DNA of 5,744 nt from Desulfocapsa sp. (GTDB taxonomy: Bacteria > Desulfobacterota > Desulfobulbia > Desulfobulbales > Desulfocapsaceae): positions 1 through 5,744 of the forward strand of contig DYDK01000118.1 of NCBI GenBank assembly GCA_020717935.1, given 5' to 3'. This document shows, piece after piece, positions 1-5,570 of this stretch. Position numbers and translations under genes: made by a program. The notes under the pieces were generated by a model that saw only the letters and a program-made list of their open reading frames with translations, was not told the DNA's origin and did not search any database. Position 1 is the stretch's first letter; each line of letters opens with the position of its first letter.

Positions 1-106
1 GGCATGTAGATCGTGGCTAATTCATGCCAATTCCACCGAATTGATGAAAGTTAGATAAAAAAACGGGAAACTTCAGTTTCCTATACACTTTATGAGAAAG
101 AAAGAG
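1..106. other. Non-coding left edge, no gene supported
   Basis: No convincing coding sequence is seen here on either strand. Three small inverted repeats are visible: GGCATG (1-6) with CATGCC (23-28), CAATTC (28-33) with GAATTG (38-43), and the near-palindrome GGAAACTTCAGTTTCC (66-81). The last lies just before an A+T-rich stretch. None is followed by a proper T-tract, so I do not call a terminator. An upstream gene may end outside the window. Confidence 0.5.
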
Positions 107-153
107 CTCTTCTTACTGGTTCCCATGCGTCGCATGAAAACCAGCAAGAAGAG
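107..153. repeat. REP-like imperfect palindrome
   Basis: The arm at 107-129 and the arm at 131-153 are reverse complements at 20 of 23 positions, around a single central base (T130). The inner part reads CTGGTTCCCATGCG against CGCATGAAAACCAG. Fourteen bases of the left arm (116-129) recur exactly at 3646-3659, so this belongs to a dispersed family. Palindromes built on a GGTTCCCA(C/T)GC core are, from memory, a common REP-like repeat of bacterial intergenic DNA. The mobile element at 157 begins only a few bases to its right. Confidence 0.65.
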
Positions 154-156
154 GTT

Positions 157-362
157 AGGGACTCGGAAATTACCAATGTACCTGAATTGCGACCAGCTTT
201 GGGTTAGATTTGGCTGTGCCGATTGAACAGGTAAGCGAGCACAGCGAGACTCCGAAACCGCAGGCATAATTGTGTTATGTCGAGGATTTTGTGATTGAGG
301 CACAGCCAAAGATGGCCCAAAGATGGGAAGCAAGATGGTATATTGGTAATTTCCGAGTCCCT
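157..362 (+). mobile_element. Fold-back MITE-like element, copy A (complete)
   Basis: A 206-bp element starts AGGGACTCGGAAATTACC and ends with the reverse complement. The 26-bp terminal inverted repeats (157-182 and 337-362) match at 25 of 26 positions. Pairing continues inward: TTTGGG (198-203) and TTTGGCTGTGCC (209-220) face exact complements at 315-320 and 299-310. About 49 of 64 positions therefore pair across the two arms, leaving a central segment at 221-298. That centre contains a small CATAA/TTATG hairpin (265-279). The flanks are compatible with a TTA duplication (155-157 and 362-364) if the element is trimmed by one base, or with a TA duplication. It encodes no transposase, so it would be non-autonomous. 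An 86-codon frame inside it starts at TTG and consists of repeat sequence. I cannot assign it to an IS family. Confidence 0.82.
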
Positions 363-453
363 TAACTGAATGATATTGTTTCCTTCACCTTATGAAAAAG
401 AGGTTCAGATTCCTCATAAAAAAAGAAAGTGGCTTTTTCCGGCTAAAATACAG
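363..453. other. A+T-rich spacer between element A and the rng promoter
   Basis: No gene is seen. A weak inverted pair TTATGA (390-395) with TCATAA (414-419) is present. GTTTCC followed closely by CTTATGA (379-395) resembles the ends of the degenerate element near 5475-5490 and the stretch at 76-95. This could be another decayed element end, but the match is short. Confidence 0.35.
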
Positions 454-459
454 TATAAT
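431..459 (+). promoter_or_regulatory. Candidate promoter for rng
   Basis: TATAAT at 454-459 is a perfect sigma70-type -10 hexamer in the right orientation, about 90 bp before the rng start. No good -35 hexamer lies 16-18 bp upstream (431-436 reads GGCTTT), and there is no TG extension. The call rests on the -10 alone. A TTGACA at 468-473 has no suitably spaced -10: the nearest, TACAAT at 483-488, is only 9 bp away. Initiation near position 466 would give an untranslated leader of about 80 nt containing the hairpin at 506-523. Confidence 0.35.
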
Positions 460-505
460 AAAAAAATTTGACACCTCAATCCTACAATTCACGCACGAAT
501 CTCTT

Positions 506-534
506 ACAAGGTGACGCCCTTGTTTTTATTTTTT
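506..534 (+). terminator. Terminator-like hairpin in the rng leader
   Basis: ACAAGG (506-511) pairs with CCTTGT (518-523) across a 6-nt loop. It is followed at once by TTTTATTTTTT, so 11 of 12 bases at 523-534 are T. The U-tract ends 13 nt before the rng ATG. This is the geometry of an intrinsic terminator, though the stem is short with only three G-C pairs. Upstream DNA shows no gene needing termination, so it may act as a leader attenuator or structural element of the rng mRNA. It could also be the relic end of a lost upstream gene. Confidence 0.45.
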
Positions 535-547
535 CTACCCATCACCA

Positions 548-2083
548 ATGACCACAAAAATACTTATAAACTCAGCAAGTTACGAAACAAGAATTGCATT
601 GGTTGAAAATAACCAGCTTGTAGAATTTCATATTCAGCGGCCCTTGGAAAAAGGCCTGGTTGGCAACATCTATAAGGGAAAAGTGGTGCGGGTCTTACCT
701 GGAATGCAGGCAGCCTTTATCGATATTGGCCTGGAACGAACTGGATTTTTATATGTAGATGATGTCCATATCTCAGCAACCGAGCTTGATCAACGACTGC
801 TGGGCCACGATCAGCAGCCATGCGGAAGTTTTAATTTCACAACCGTTTTTCCTGAAGATGAGATACGACAGGCCTCGGGCATGAATATCGAAGACCTGTT
901 ATCCGAAGGCCAAGATATCATGGTTCAAGTGGGCAAAGATCCCATTGGCACAAAAGGGGCGCGCCTGACCTGTCACATCACCCTGCCTTGCCGCAATCTG
1001 GTCTTTATGCCCCTGACCGATCACATCGGTATTTCCCGGAAGATTGAGGACGAGTCCCTGCGCCAAACTCTGCGCGAGCGCATTGAGCAACTTCGTCCAA
1101 TCGGTACCGGCTTTATCGTCCGCACAGTCGCCGAATATGCCGACGAGGAAGAATTAGAGGCCGACATGGAATTCCTGCTCCACTTGTGGGATGAAATTCA
1201 GGACAATACGAGCACGGCATCCGCTCCCGCCATGGTCTATGAAGATCTTGACATTATCTTTCGCTCGGTGCGCGATCTCTTTACCGCCGATGTCAATAGC
1301 CTGGTGGTCGATGATCGGGAAACCTACGAAAAACTTGTGCATTTTATTACAATTTTTGCCCCTGACCTCCAGCGCCGAATCTCCTGTCATAATGATCCCG
1401 TTCCCCTTTTCGAAGCCCATGGTATCGAAATGGAGCTTGGCCGCATCATGGACAGGAAAATCTGGCTTCGTTCCGGCGGCTATATCATCATTGAAACCAC
1501 AGAGGCCCTCACGGTTGTTGATGTCAACACCGGTCGTTTTGTTGGTAAAAATGATTTGGAAGCGACCATCTTCAAGACCAATATGGAAGCCGTCAAAGAG
1601 ATTGCATACCAATTACGGCTCCGTAATATTGGTGGTATCATTATCATTGATTTCATTGATATGGCCAATGAGTTGCACCGCGAAGAACTCTTAATCTCGT
1701 TTAAAGAAGGAGTAAAAAAGGACAAGAGTCGAATCAATATCCTGAAACTGACTGAATTTGGACTGGTACAGATGACCCGTAAACGAAGCTGTGAAAATCT
1801 CACCCAAATTCTGTGCGAACCTTGTTATTATTGTGGCGGCGAGGGGCGACTCAAGTCGCGGCGCACGATCTGTTATGAAATTGTCCGTAAGATCTCAAAA
1901 GAGTATCTCAAACGAAAGGGCAACAGCATCACCCTCAAAGTCCATCCCCGTATTGCGGACATGCTCTTGAAAGAAGAGGAACGAATCACCCTCGAACTCG
2001 AACTCAACACAAAAAAACGATTGACCATCATCCCGGATTATACCCTCCACCTTGAAAAATACGAGCTTACCTGGCAAGACTAA
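548..2083 (+). CDS. rng: Ribonuclease E/G family endoribonuclease (RNase G-type)
   Basis: This is a cytoplasmic single-strand-specific endoribonuclease for rRNA maturation and mRNA turnover. The 511 residues match the length of RNase G and the catalytic half of RNase E; there is no long C-terminal degradosome scaffold. The N-terminal RNase H-like/S1 region (about 1-140) carries the family signature VGNIYKGKVVRVLPGMQAAF (38-57). The catalytic core has the metal-binding aspartates D325 (TVVDVNTGR) and D368 (IIDFIDM). Their 43-residue spacing equals D303-D346 of E. coli RNase E. C426 and C429 (CYYC) occupy the zinc-link position, 58 and 61 residues after the second aspartate as in E. coli. An extra cysteine, C423, precedes them. 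The ATG at 548 is the only plausible start because an in-frame TGA lies at 512-514. It has no clear Shine-Dalgarno. The stop is at 2081-2083, and the M23 peptidase gene follows after 68 bp. Which paralogue name applies (rng or rne) is less certain than the family. Confidence 0.95.
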   Translation: MTTKILINSASYETRIALVENNQLVEFHIQRPLEKGLVGNIYKGKVVRVLPGMQAAFIDIGLERTGFLYVDDVHISATELDQRLLGHDQQPCGSFNFTTVFPEDEIRQASGMNIEDLLSEGQDIMVQVGKDPIGTKGARLTCHITLPCRNLVFMPLTDHIGISRKIEDESLRQTLRERIEQLRPIGTGFIVRTVAEYADEEELEADMEFLLHLWDEIQDNTSTASAPAMVYEDLDIIFRSVRDLFTADVNSLVVDDRETYEKLVHFITIFAPDLQRRISCHNDPVPLFEAHGIEMELGRIMDRKIWLRSGGYIIIETTEALTVVDVNTGRFVGKNDLEATIFKTNMEAVKEIAYQLRLRNIGGIIIIDFIDMANELHREELLISFKEGVKKDKSRINILKLTEFGLVQMTRKRSCENLTQILCEPCYYCGGEGRLKSRRTICYEIVRKISKEYLKRKGNSITLKVHPRIADMLLKEEERITLELELNTKKRLTIIPDYTLHLEKYELTWQD

Positions 2084-2105
2084 AAATGATGGCTTCGGCA
2101 TTTTT
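2082..2105 (+). terminator. Intercistronic UUCG-capped hairpin, weak terminator candidate
   Basis: The rng stop codon runs into AAAAATG (2082-2088), complementary to CATTTTT (2099-2105). The interior contains GGC-TTCG-GC, so a C(UUCG)G tetraloop closes the hairpin with a small internal bulge. The right arm ends in five T. Pairing is mostly A-U, so I read it as a weak or partial terminator, or an mRNA-stability hairpin between rng and the peptidase gene, and not a full stop. Confidence 0.4.
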
Positions 2106-2151
2106 CTTCTCTCTCAACAACTGAAATAAAACCAAAGGAGTAAGTATTCGC

Positions 2152-3546
2152 ATGCCTGGACAACGAATGAAACAGAGCGGTAAAGGTGGCAGTTTTCTGC
2201 GTTCTTTTTTTATCCTGCTGGGAGTAGCGGTGCTGGCGGTTGCTGGTTTTGGAGCCTTCACCATTTTTGAAATGGGCAAACCGACCATCAGCATAAAGGA
2301 GATCCCTGATTATATCGGCACCGACACCACCCTGGAGATGATTGTCTCTGATGCAAAAAGCGGGATTCGCAACATCCACTTGGCAGTGAAACAGGGCGGC
2401 CAGGAAAAAGATGTTCTTTACACTGACTACCCTCGCCAAGGCTATATGGGTCCGGTCGGCCCCGTGGAAGTCAAGGAAAAGCAGACTATTGATCTGAAAA
2501 AGCTGGGCCTGAAAGAAGGTGCGGCAGAAGTGGTGCTGGAGGTTCGTGATTATTCCCTCTGGGGCCTCTTTCAGGGAAACCTGACCCGCATTGCCAAAGA
2601 TGTCACCATTGACACCAAACCACCCAAAATCACCCTGCTCCACGCCACCCGCTATCTCAAGCAGGGCGGAGCAGGCATCGTCATTTACCAGACGAGCGAG
2701 GATACCCAGCACCACGGCGTGCAGATTAATGGCATCTTTTATCCTGGATTCCCGCTGGCTGATGGTCGAGAGCGAACTCATATCGCCTATCTGGCCCTGC
2801 CCTATGAGGCGGCCTCCATTGTGGAGCCGAAAATCATGGCCGAAGATCAGGCCGGCAATAAAACAACGGCCTCCTTTTCCAGCACCTACAAAAAGGCCAA
2901 TCAGAAACGAGACTCCATTACCATCAGCGATACTTTCCTGACGGCCAAGATCCCTGAATTTGAAGAGCATTATCCCGAAATGAAAGGCGATATGATCGAA
3001 AAATATCTCTATACCAACCGTACCCTTCGGGATCTCAACAATAAAACGATTTTTGACCTGTGTCAGAAGCCCTCCCCTGTACGATTATGGAAAGGAGCCT
3101 TTGGGCGGATGCTGGGCAGTCCCAAGGCCGGCTTTGCCGACCACCGCACCTATTCGTATAAAGAAAAGCCCATTGATGAGCAGGTGCATCTGGGAGTTGA
3201 TATCGCCTCACTGGAAAGATCGGAGGTCAAGGCGGCCGAAGCGGGTAAGGTTATCTTTACTGGCTATAACGGGATTTACGGGGAAATGGTCGTCCTTGAT
3301 CATGGCCAGGGGGTTTTCAGCCTTTACTCCCATCTCAGTCAGATCAATGTGACCCTGGACAATGAGGTCGCAAAAGACACCGTCCTTGGCTTAACCGGAA
3401 CCACTGGTATGGCAGGTGGCGACCACCTCCATTTTTCCATACTGATCAATGGCATTTTTGTCAATCCGGTGGAATGGTGGGATCCTCACTGGATTGCCGT
3501 CACCATTACTGAACCGATAGCGAATTCCAAGGGCAACGGCCCCTAA
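2152..3546 (+). CDS. Membrane-anchored M23 family metallopeptidase (LytM-type)
   Basis: This is a probable peptidoglycan endopeptidase or envelope peptidase of 464 aa. The short basic N-terminus (K7, K11, R17) is followed by a single hydrophobic segment at about 15-38, either a signal anchor or an uncleaved signal. The rest should lie outside the membrane. Residues about 45-245 are beta-rich and look like two Ig-like modules; 'DTKPPKITLL' near 154-163 and 'AEDQAGNK' near 230-237 are typical of such folds. The C-terminal M23 domain (about 340-445) has all key residues: H346 and D350 (HLGVD), H394 (YSHLS), and H425 and H427 (HLH). By analogy with LytM, H346, D350 and H427 bind zinc while H394 and H425 act in catalysis. 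An active enzyme is therefore expected, not a degenerate EnvC/NlpD-type activator. The start is supported by AGGAG at 2136-2140, 11 nt before the ATG. The gene is probably co-transcribed with rng. I do not recognise a specific gene name. Confidence 0.93.
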   Translation: MPGQRMKQSGKGGSFLRSFFILLGVAVLAVAGFGAFTIFEMGKPTISIKEIPDYIGTDTTLEMIVSDAKSGIRNIHLAVKQGGQEKDVLYTDYPRQGYMGPVGPVEVKEKQTIDLKKLGLKEGAAEVVLEVRDYSLWGLFQGNLTRIAKDVTIDTKPPKITLLHATRYLKQGGAGIVIYQTSEDTQHHGVQINGIFYPGFPLADGRERTHIAYLALPYEAASIVEPKIMAEDQAGNKTTASFSSTYKKANQKRDSITISDTFLTAKIPEFEEHYPEMKGDMIEKYLYTNRTLRDLNNKTIFDLCQKPSPVRLWKGAFGRMLGSPKAGFADHRTYSYKEKPIDEQVHLGVDIASLERSEVKAAEAGKVIFTGYNGIYGEMVVLDHGQGVFSLYSHLSQINVTLDNEVAKDTVLGLTGTTGMAGGDHLHFSILINGIFVNPVEWWDPHWIAVTITEPIANSKGNGP

Positions 3547-3575
3547 CCCCGATAAACGAGAGAAGTGACTTTCGT

Positions 3576-3615
3576 CAGATTATTTTCTTGTAAAAAAAAT
3601 CAAGAAAATAATCTG
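3576..3615. terminator. AT-rich perfect hairpin after the M23 gene
   Basis: CAGATTATTTTCTTG (3576-3590) and its exact complement (3601-3615) form a 15-bp stem around a 10-nt A-rich loop, 29 bp after the peptidase stop. It is the natural place for plus-strand transcription to end. However, neither arm is followed directly by a T-run; the nearest, TTTTTTT at 3634-3640, starts 18 nt on. The terminator reading is therefore tentative, and a general 3'-end stability hairpin is equally likely. Confidence 0.45.
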
Positions 3616-3645
3616 TAACTCACTAATGGGCTGTTTTTTTATCTT

Positions 3646-3659
3646 CTGGTTCCCATGCG
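3646..3659 (+). repeat. Half-site of the REP-like palindrome
   Basis: CTGGTTCCCATGCG is identical to 116-129, the left arm of the palindrome at 107-153. The matching right arm is missing; the sequence continues ACACAGAGGG. It looks like a truncated or decayed member of the same dispersed family. Confidence 0.5.
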
Positions 3660-3701
3660 ACACAGAGGGATGAAGAGCGGCACAGAAAATGTATTGGGCA
3701 T

Positions 3702-3767
3702 AAAAAGCCACAGATGGACACAGATCATAAGAAGAAAAAACTATGTTTCTCTGTGTCCATCTGTGGC
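3702..3767 (-). terminator. Intrinsic terminator of the minus-strand operon
   Basis: GCCACAGATGGACACAGA (3707-3724) and its exact complement (3750-3767) form a perfect 18-bp stem with a 25-nt loop. Read on the minus strand, the stem lies 23 nt after the zinc-ribbon gene stop and is followed immediately by TTTTT (3706-3702), as expected for an intrinsic terminator. On the plus strand no T-tract follows, so it should work in one direction. The loop is longer than usual. The arm sequence resembles a 'CACAGATGGACACAGA' repeat I remember from other bacterial intergenic regions, so the terminator may derive from a repeat. Confidence 0.6.
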
Positions 3768-3790
3768 ACTCAAACACGAGTCGTTCTTCC

Positions 3791-3958
3791 TCAATCTTCG
3801 ATCTCATAATCGCCCTGCCCACACAAACTGCATCGTAACATGGGATTATCTTGGTCAAAAATATACTCCCATTGTTCATCTTCAATGAATTTAGCCTGTT
3901 GTTGGCCACAAGCGACACAAACCCACTTGTCCCCCTCTTTTGTCTCAAATAAGTGCAT
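3791..3958 (-). CDS. Small two-CxxC zinc-ribbon protein, function unknown
   Basis: The protein has 55 residues from the chosen start. Two CxxC knuckles, C14-x2-C17 (CVAC) and C43-x2-C46 (CSLC), are each followed by G and separated by 25 residues. This is the layout of a rubredoxin-like or zinc-ribbon fold binding one Zn or Fe. The middle is aromatic and acidic and the tail ends in acidic residues. There is no signal peptide or membrane segment, so it is probably cytoplasmic. A start five codons upstream (3973) is possible, giving 60 aa, but it lacks a well-spaced ribosome-binding site. The internal ATG at 3958 has GGAGAGGG just before it. The gene lies 36 bp after the PHP nuclease stop on the same strand and probably shares its transcript. 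I do not recognise a named family; a role alongside the nuclease is inferred from position only. Confidence 0.75.
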   Translation of the reverse strand: MHLFETKEGDKWVCVACGQQQAKFIEDEQWEYIFDQDNPMLRCSLCGQGDYEIED

Positions 3959-3962
3959 ATTT

Positions 3963-3970
3963 CCCTCTCC
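3963..3970 (-). promoter_or_regulatory. Ribosome-binding site deciding the zinc-ribbon start
   Basis: On the minus strand GGAGAGGG ends 4 nt before the ATG at 3958, and its GGAG core is 8 nt away. It overlaps the codons just after the alternative ATG at 3973, which itself is preceded by a T-rich stretch. This favours the shorter 55-residue product. Confidence 0.65.
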
Positions 3971-3994
3971 CATGCAAAAAAAACAAAAACCTCA

Positions 3995-5284
3995 TCAATT
4001 TCCCCTTACCTTCTGCCCTCCATTATAAACAGTAATTCGGCCAAAGACACCATCAAAACCAGCCTTTCGTTGAACTAAATTATTGCGGATACAATGGATT
4101 GCCTCGGCAAATCCGAGGACATCCGCCACAGCGAGTTCGACCAGTGGCGTTTCCATCAGGATCGTCAGTTCAGGGCCAATGTGCTGGATAATATGCAGAT
4201 ATTTTTTCATCACGGCCTTACTTCCTGGTCCCACACCCAAGAGTTCAGCTAAGATCTCCTGCAGGGGGATCAAACTGTAAACAACTGGAGCATCGGGCAG
4301 ATGCAACGGAGTTTGCCGGTCGGCCAGGTCAAGAACCCGCGACAGAACTCCCACGGTCAACGGCTTTCCGCAGATTGGACACACGCCATGTAATTCACGA
4401 CTCATGGCCGGAGCACAACAAAAATCACACGACCGATGTCCATCATAATGATATTTCCCCTCTTCGGGAAAAAATTCGACAGTTGCCGCCAGATGACGAT
4501 GACCACTGGCATCACAGGGAGTCTGCAAGGCCGACTTTATGGCGAAGAAATCAAAAGAGGTATCAAAAACCGTAGCCTCCCTGCCGATTTTCCATGGGGA
4601 ATGACAATCGGAATTGGAGATCAGGGTAAAACGATCAAGAGCCGAGACCAACCGGTTCATTTCCGGGTTGGAAGAAAGTCCGGTCTCCAAGGCAAAAATG
4701 TGCGACGAAAGGTCAGCAAAGCACTCTTCCACCGAGTCAAATCCTGATTTTGAACCAAACAAAGAAAACCATGGCGTCCAGATATGGGCAGGAACCAAAA
4801 AACCAGAGGGAGAGTTTTCAAGGACAATCTCCAAGAGATCACGAGAATCAAGACCGAGAAGAGGACGGCCATCAGCACACAGATTACCAATGTTCGCCAG
4901 GGCCGCATTGATTCGCAATACCGAAGTAAAATCAGGAACAAAAATCAGGTGATGTACCTTTCTGACTTTCCCATGCCGTTTGTAAAAACAACTGATCTCG
5001 GCAGTGAGAACAAAACGGGTCGAGAGCCAATGCGGGGCAGGACAAAAGGGAATAGGAAGAGAAAAATCAGGAAGAATGGATTCTTTAAGGCGAAAAAATC
5101 CCGGCTCAGCCGAAATCAAGGATTCTTGTAATTCAGCAAGCCATAAAGGATGAGTGAAATCGCCCGTTCCCAGTACCTGAACACCTTTGATCTGGGCCCA
5201 GGCCGCCAGTGTCCGCAGATGAGATTTTTTGCTGGTGGCCCAGGAATAGCAGGAATGAATATGCAGATCGGCGAGAAAACGCAT
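3995..5284 (-). CDS. PHP-domain/zinc-ribbon nuclease, endonuclease Q family
   Basis: This protein of 429 aa is close to the usual family length of about 420. Endonuclease Q nicks DNA 5' of deaminated bases (uracil, hypoxanthine, xanthine) and abasic sites. The N-terminal PHP domain shows ADLHIHS (D6, H8, H10), GTGDFTHP (D42, H45), TAEIS (E96), KVHHLIF (H111, H112), VPAHIWTPW (H167) and SNSDCHSP (D226, H228). These form a complete metal-binding set. A zinc ribbon follows: C286 and C289 (CDFC) with C302 and C305 (CPICGKPLT). The C-terminal helical region carries LGVGPGSK (349-356) and ends with the family's DGVFGRI motif (411-417). The start is fixed by family alignment (MRxxADLHIHS) and by AAGGA at 5299-5295, 10 nt upstream. 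It is the first gene of a two-gene minus-strand unit, and its 5' region abuts a decayed repeat element. PHP phosphoesterase of other specificity is the alternative; the match to the EndoQ layout is strong, but activity is inferred. Confidence 0.9.
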   Translation of the reverse strand: MRFLADLHIHSCYSWATSKKSHLRTLAAWAQIKGVQVLGTGDFTHPLWLAELQESLISAEPGFFRLKESILPDFSLPIPFCPAPHWLSTRFVLTAEISCFYKRHGKVRKVHHLIFVPDFTSVLRINAALANIGNLCADGRPLLGLDSRDLLEIVLENSPSGFLVPAHIWTPWFSLFGSKSGFDSVEECFADLSSHIFALETGLSSNPEMNRLVSALDRFTLISNSDCHSPWKIGREATVFDTSFDFFAIKSALQTPCDASGHRHLAATVEFFPEEGKYHYDGHRSCDFCCAPAMSRELHGVCPICGKPLTVGVLSRVLDLADRQTPLHLPDAPVVYSLIPLQEILAELLGVGPGSKAVMKKYLHIIQHIGPELTILMETPLVELAVADVLGFAEAIHCIRNNLVQRKAGFDGVFGRITVYNGGQKVRGN

Positions 5285-5301
5285 AGGAGCATAGTCCTTA
5301 C

Positions 5302-5488
5302 TAATTTACCGAAATTACGCCAGAATTTTGTAATCTTTAGCTTTGACTATTGAATAGATAAGCGAGTACAGCGAGACTCCGCGACTACAGACATAATTTT
5401 CTTATGATGAGGATTTTGCGATTGAGGCATACTCAAAGAGAATCCGAAGACGGGATACAAAAAGTAAATGAGAAGTTTCCACACCCCT
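5302..5488 (+). mobile_element. Decayed fold-back element, copy C
   Basis: This stretch aligns with copy A in the same orientation. The centre (5349-5429) matches 222-302 without gaps at 68 of 81 positions, most differences being transitions. Outside it similarity drops. The left arm keeps CCGAAATTAC (5309-5318) against CGGAAATTAC at 164-173, and is about 18 bp shorter. The right arm keeps its overall length to within one base and ends ACCCCTTA against AGTCCCTTA. The small CATAA/TTATG hairpin is intact (5392-5406) although two of its five loop bases differ from copy A. The element starts just upstream of the Shine-Dalgarno of the endonuclease Q gene, so that gene's promoter should lie in or beyond it. 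No coding sequence is present. Confidence 0.65.
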
Positions 5489-5570
5489 TATAAGACAATA
5501 ACCAGAATAAGCGAGAACAACTGAGAAGTGTATCCGTATTCATCTCTCATAAACGCTTTGTCATAATGTA
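5489..5570. other. Non-coding spacer between elements C and B
   Basis: No gene is seen. ATAAGCGAGAACA (5507-5519) repeats the motif ATAAGCGAGTACA of copy C (5358-5370), and CATAATG lies near the right edge. This could be a further, badly decayed element fragment; the match is too short to call. Confidence 0.3.

Noticed and set aside
73..333. 86-codon minus-strand frame at the left edge
   Set aside because: It starts at TTG, lies mostly inside the fold-back element and the adjoining palindrome, has no ribosome-binding site and no recognisable domain. It is explained by repeat sequence.
468..488. TTGACA with TACAAT as a promoter for rng
   Set aside because: The spacer is only 9 bp, far too short for a sigma70 promoter; the TATAAT at 454-459 is the better candidate.
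1154..1694. Long alternate frames on both strands within rng
   Set aside because: They overlap the catalytic core of a clearly conserved enzyme and have low-complexity shadow composition.
2080..2970. 296-codon minus-strand frame opposite the M23 gene
   Set aside because: It lies antisense to a gene with intact catalytic motifs and its own Shine-Dalgarno; its product shows no family features. Its length reflects codon usage of the true gene.
3580..3948. Overlapping 122- and 77-codon frames in the convergent intergenic region
   Set aside because: They run across the hairpins at 3576-3615 and 3707-3767 and overlap the zinc-ribbon gene antisense or in another frame. No domain or ribosome-binding site supports them.
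3958..3973. Upstream ATG at 3973 as start of the zinc-ribbon gene
   Set aside because: It is preceded by a T-rich run with no well-placed ribosome-binding site, whereas GGAGAGGG sits at proper distance from the ATG at 3958.
4375..5131. Plus-strand frames opposite the endonuclease Q gene
   Set aside because: They are shadows of a complete minus-strand protein whose PHP and zinc-ribbon motifs are all in frame.
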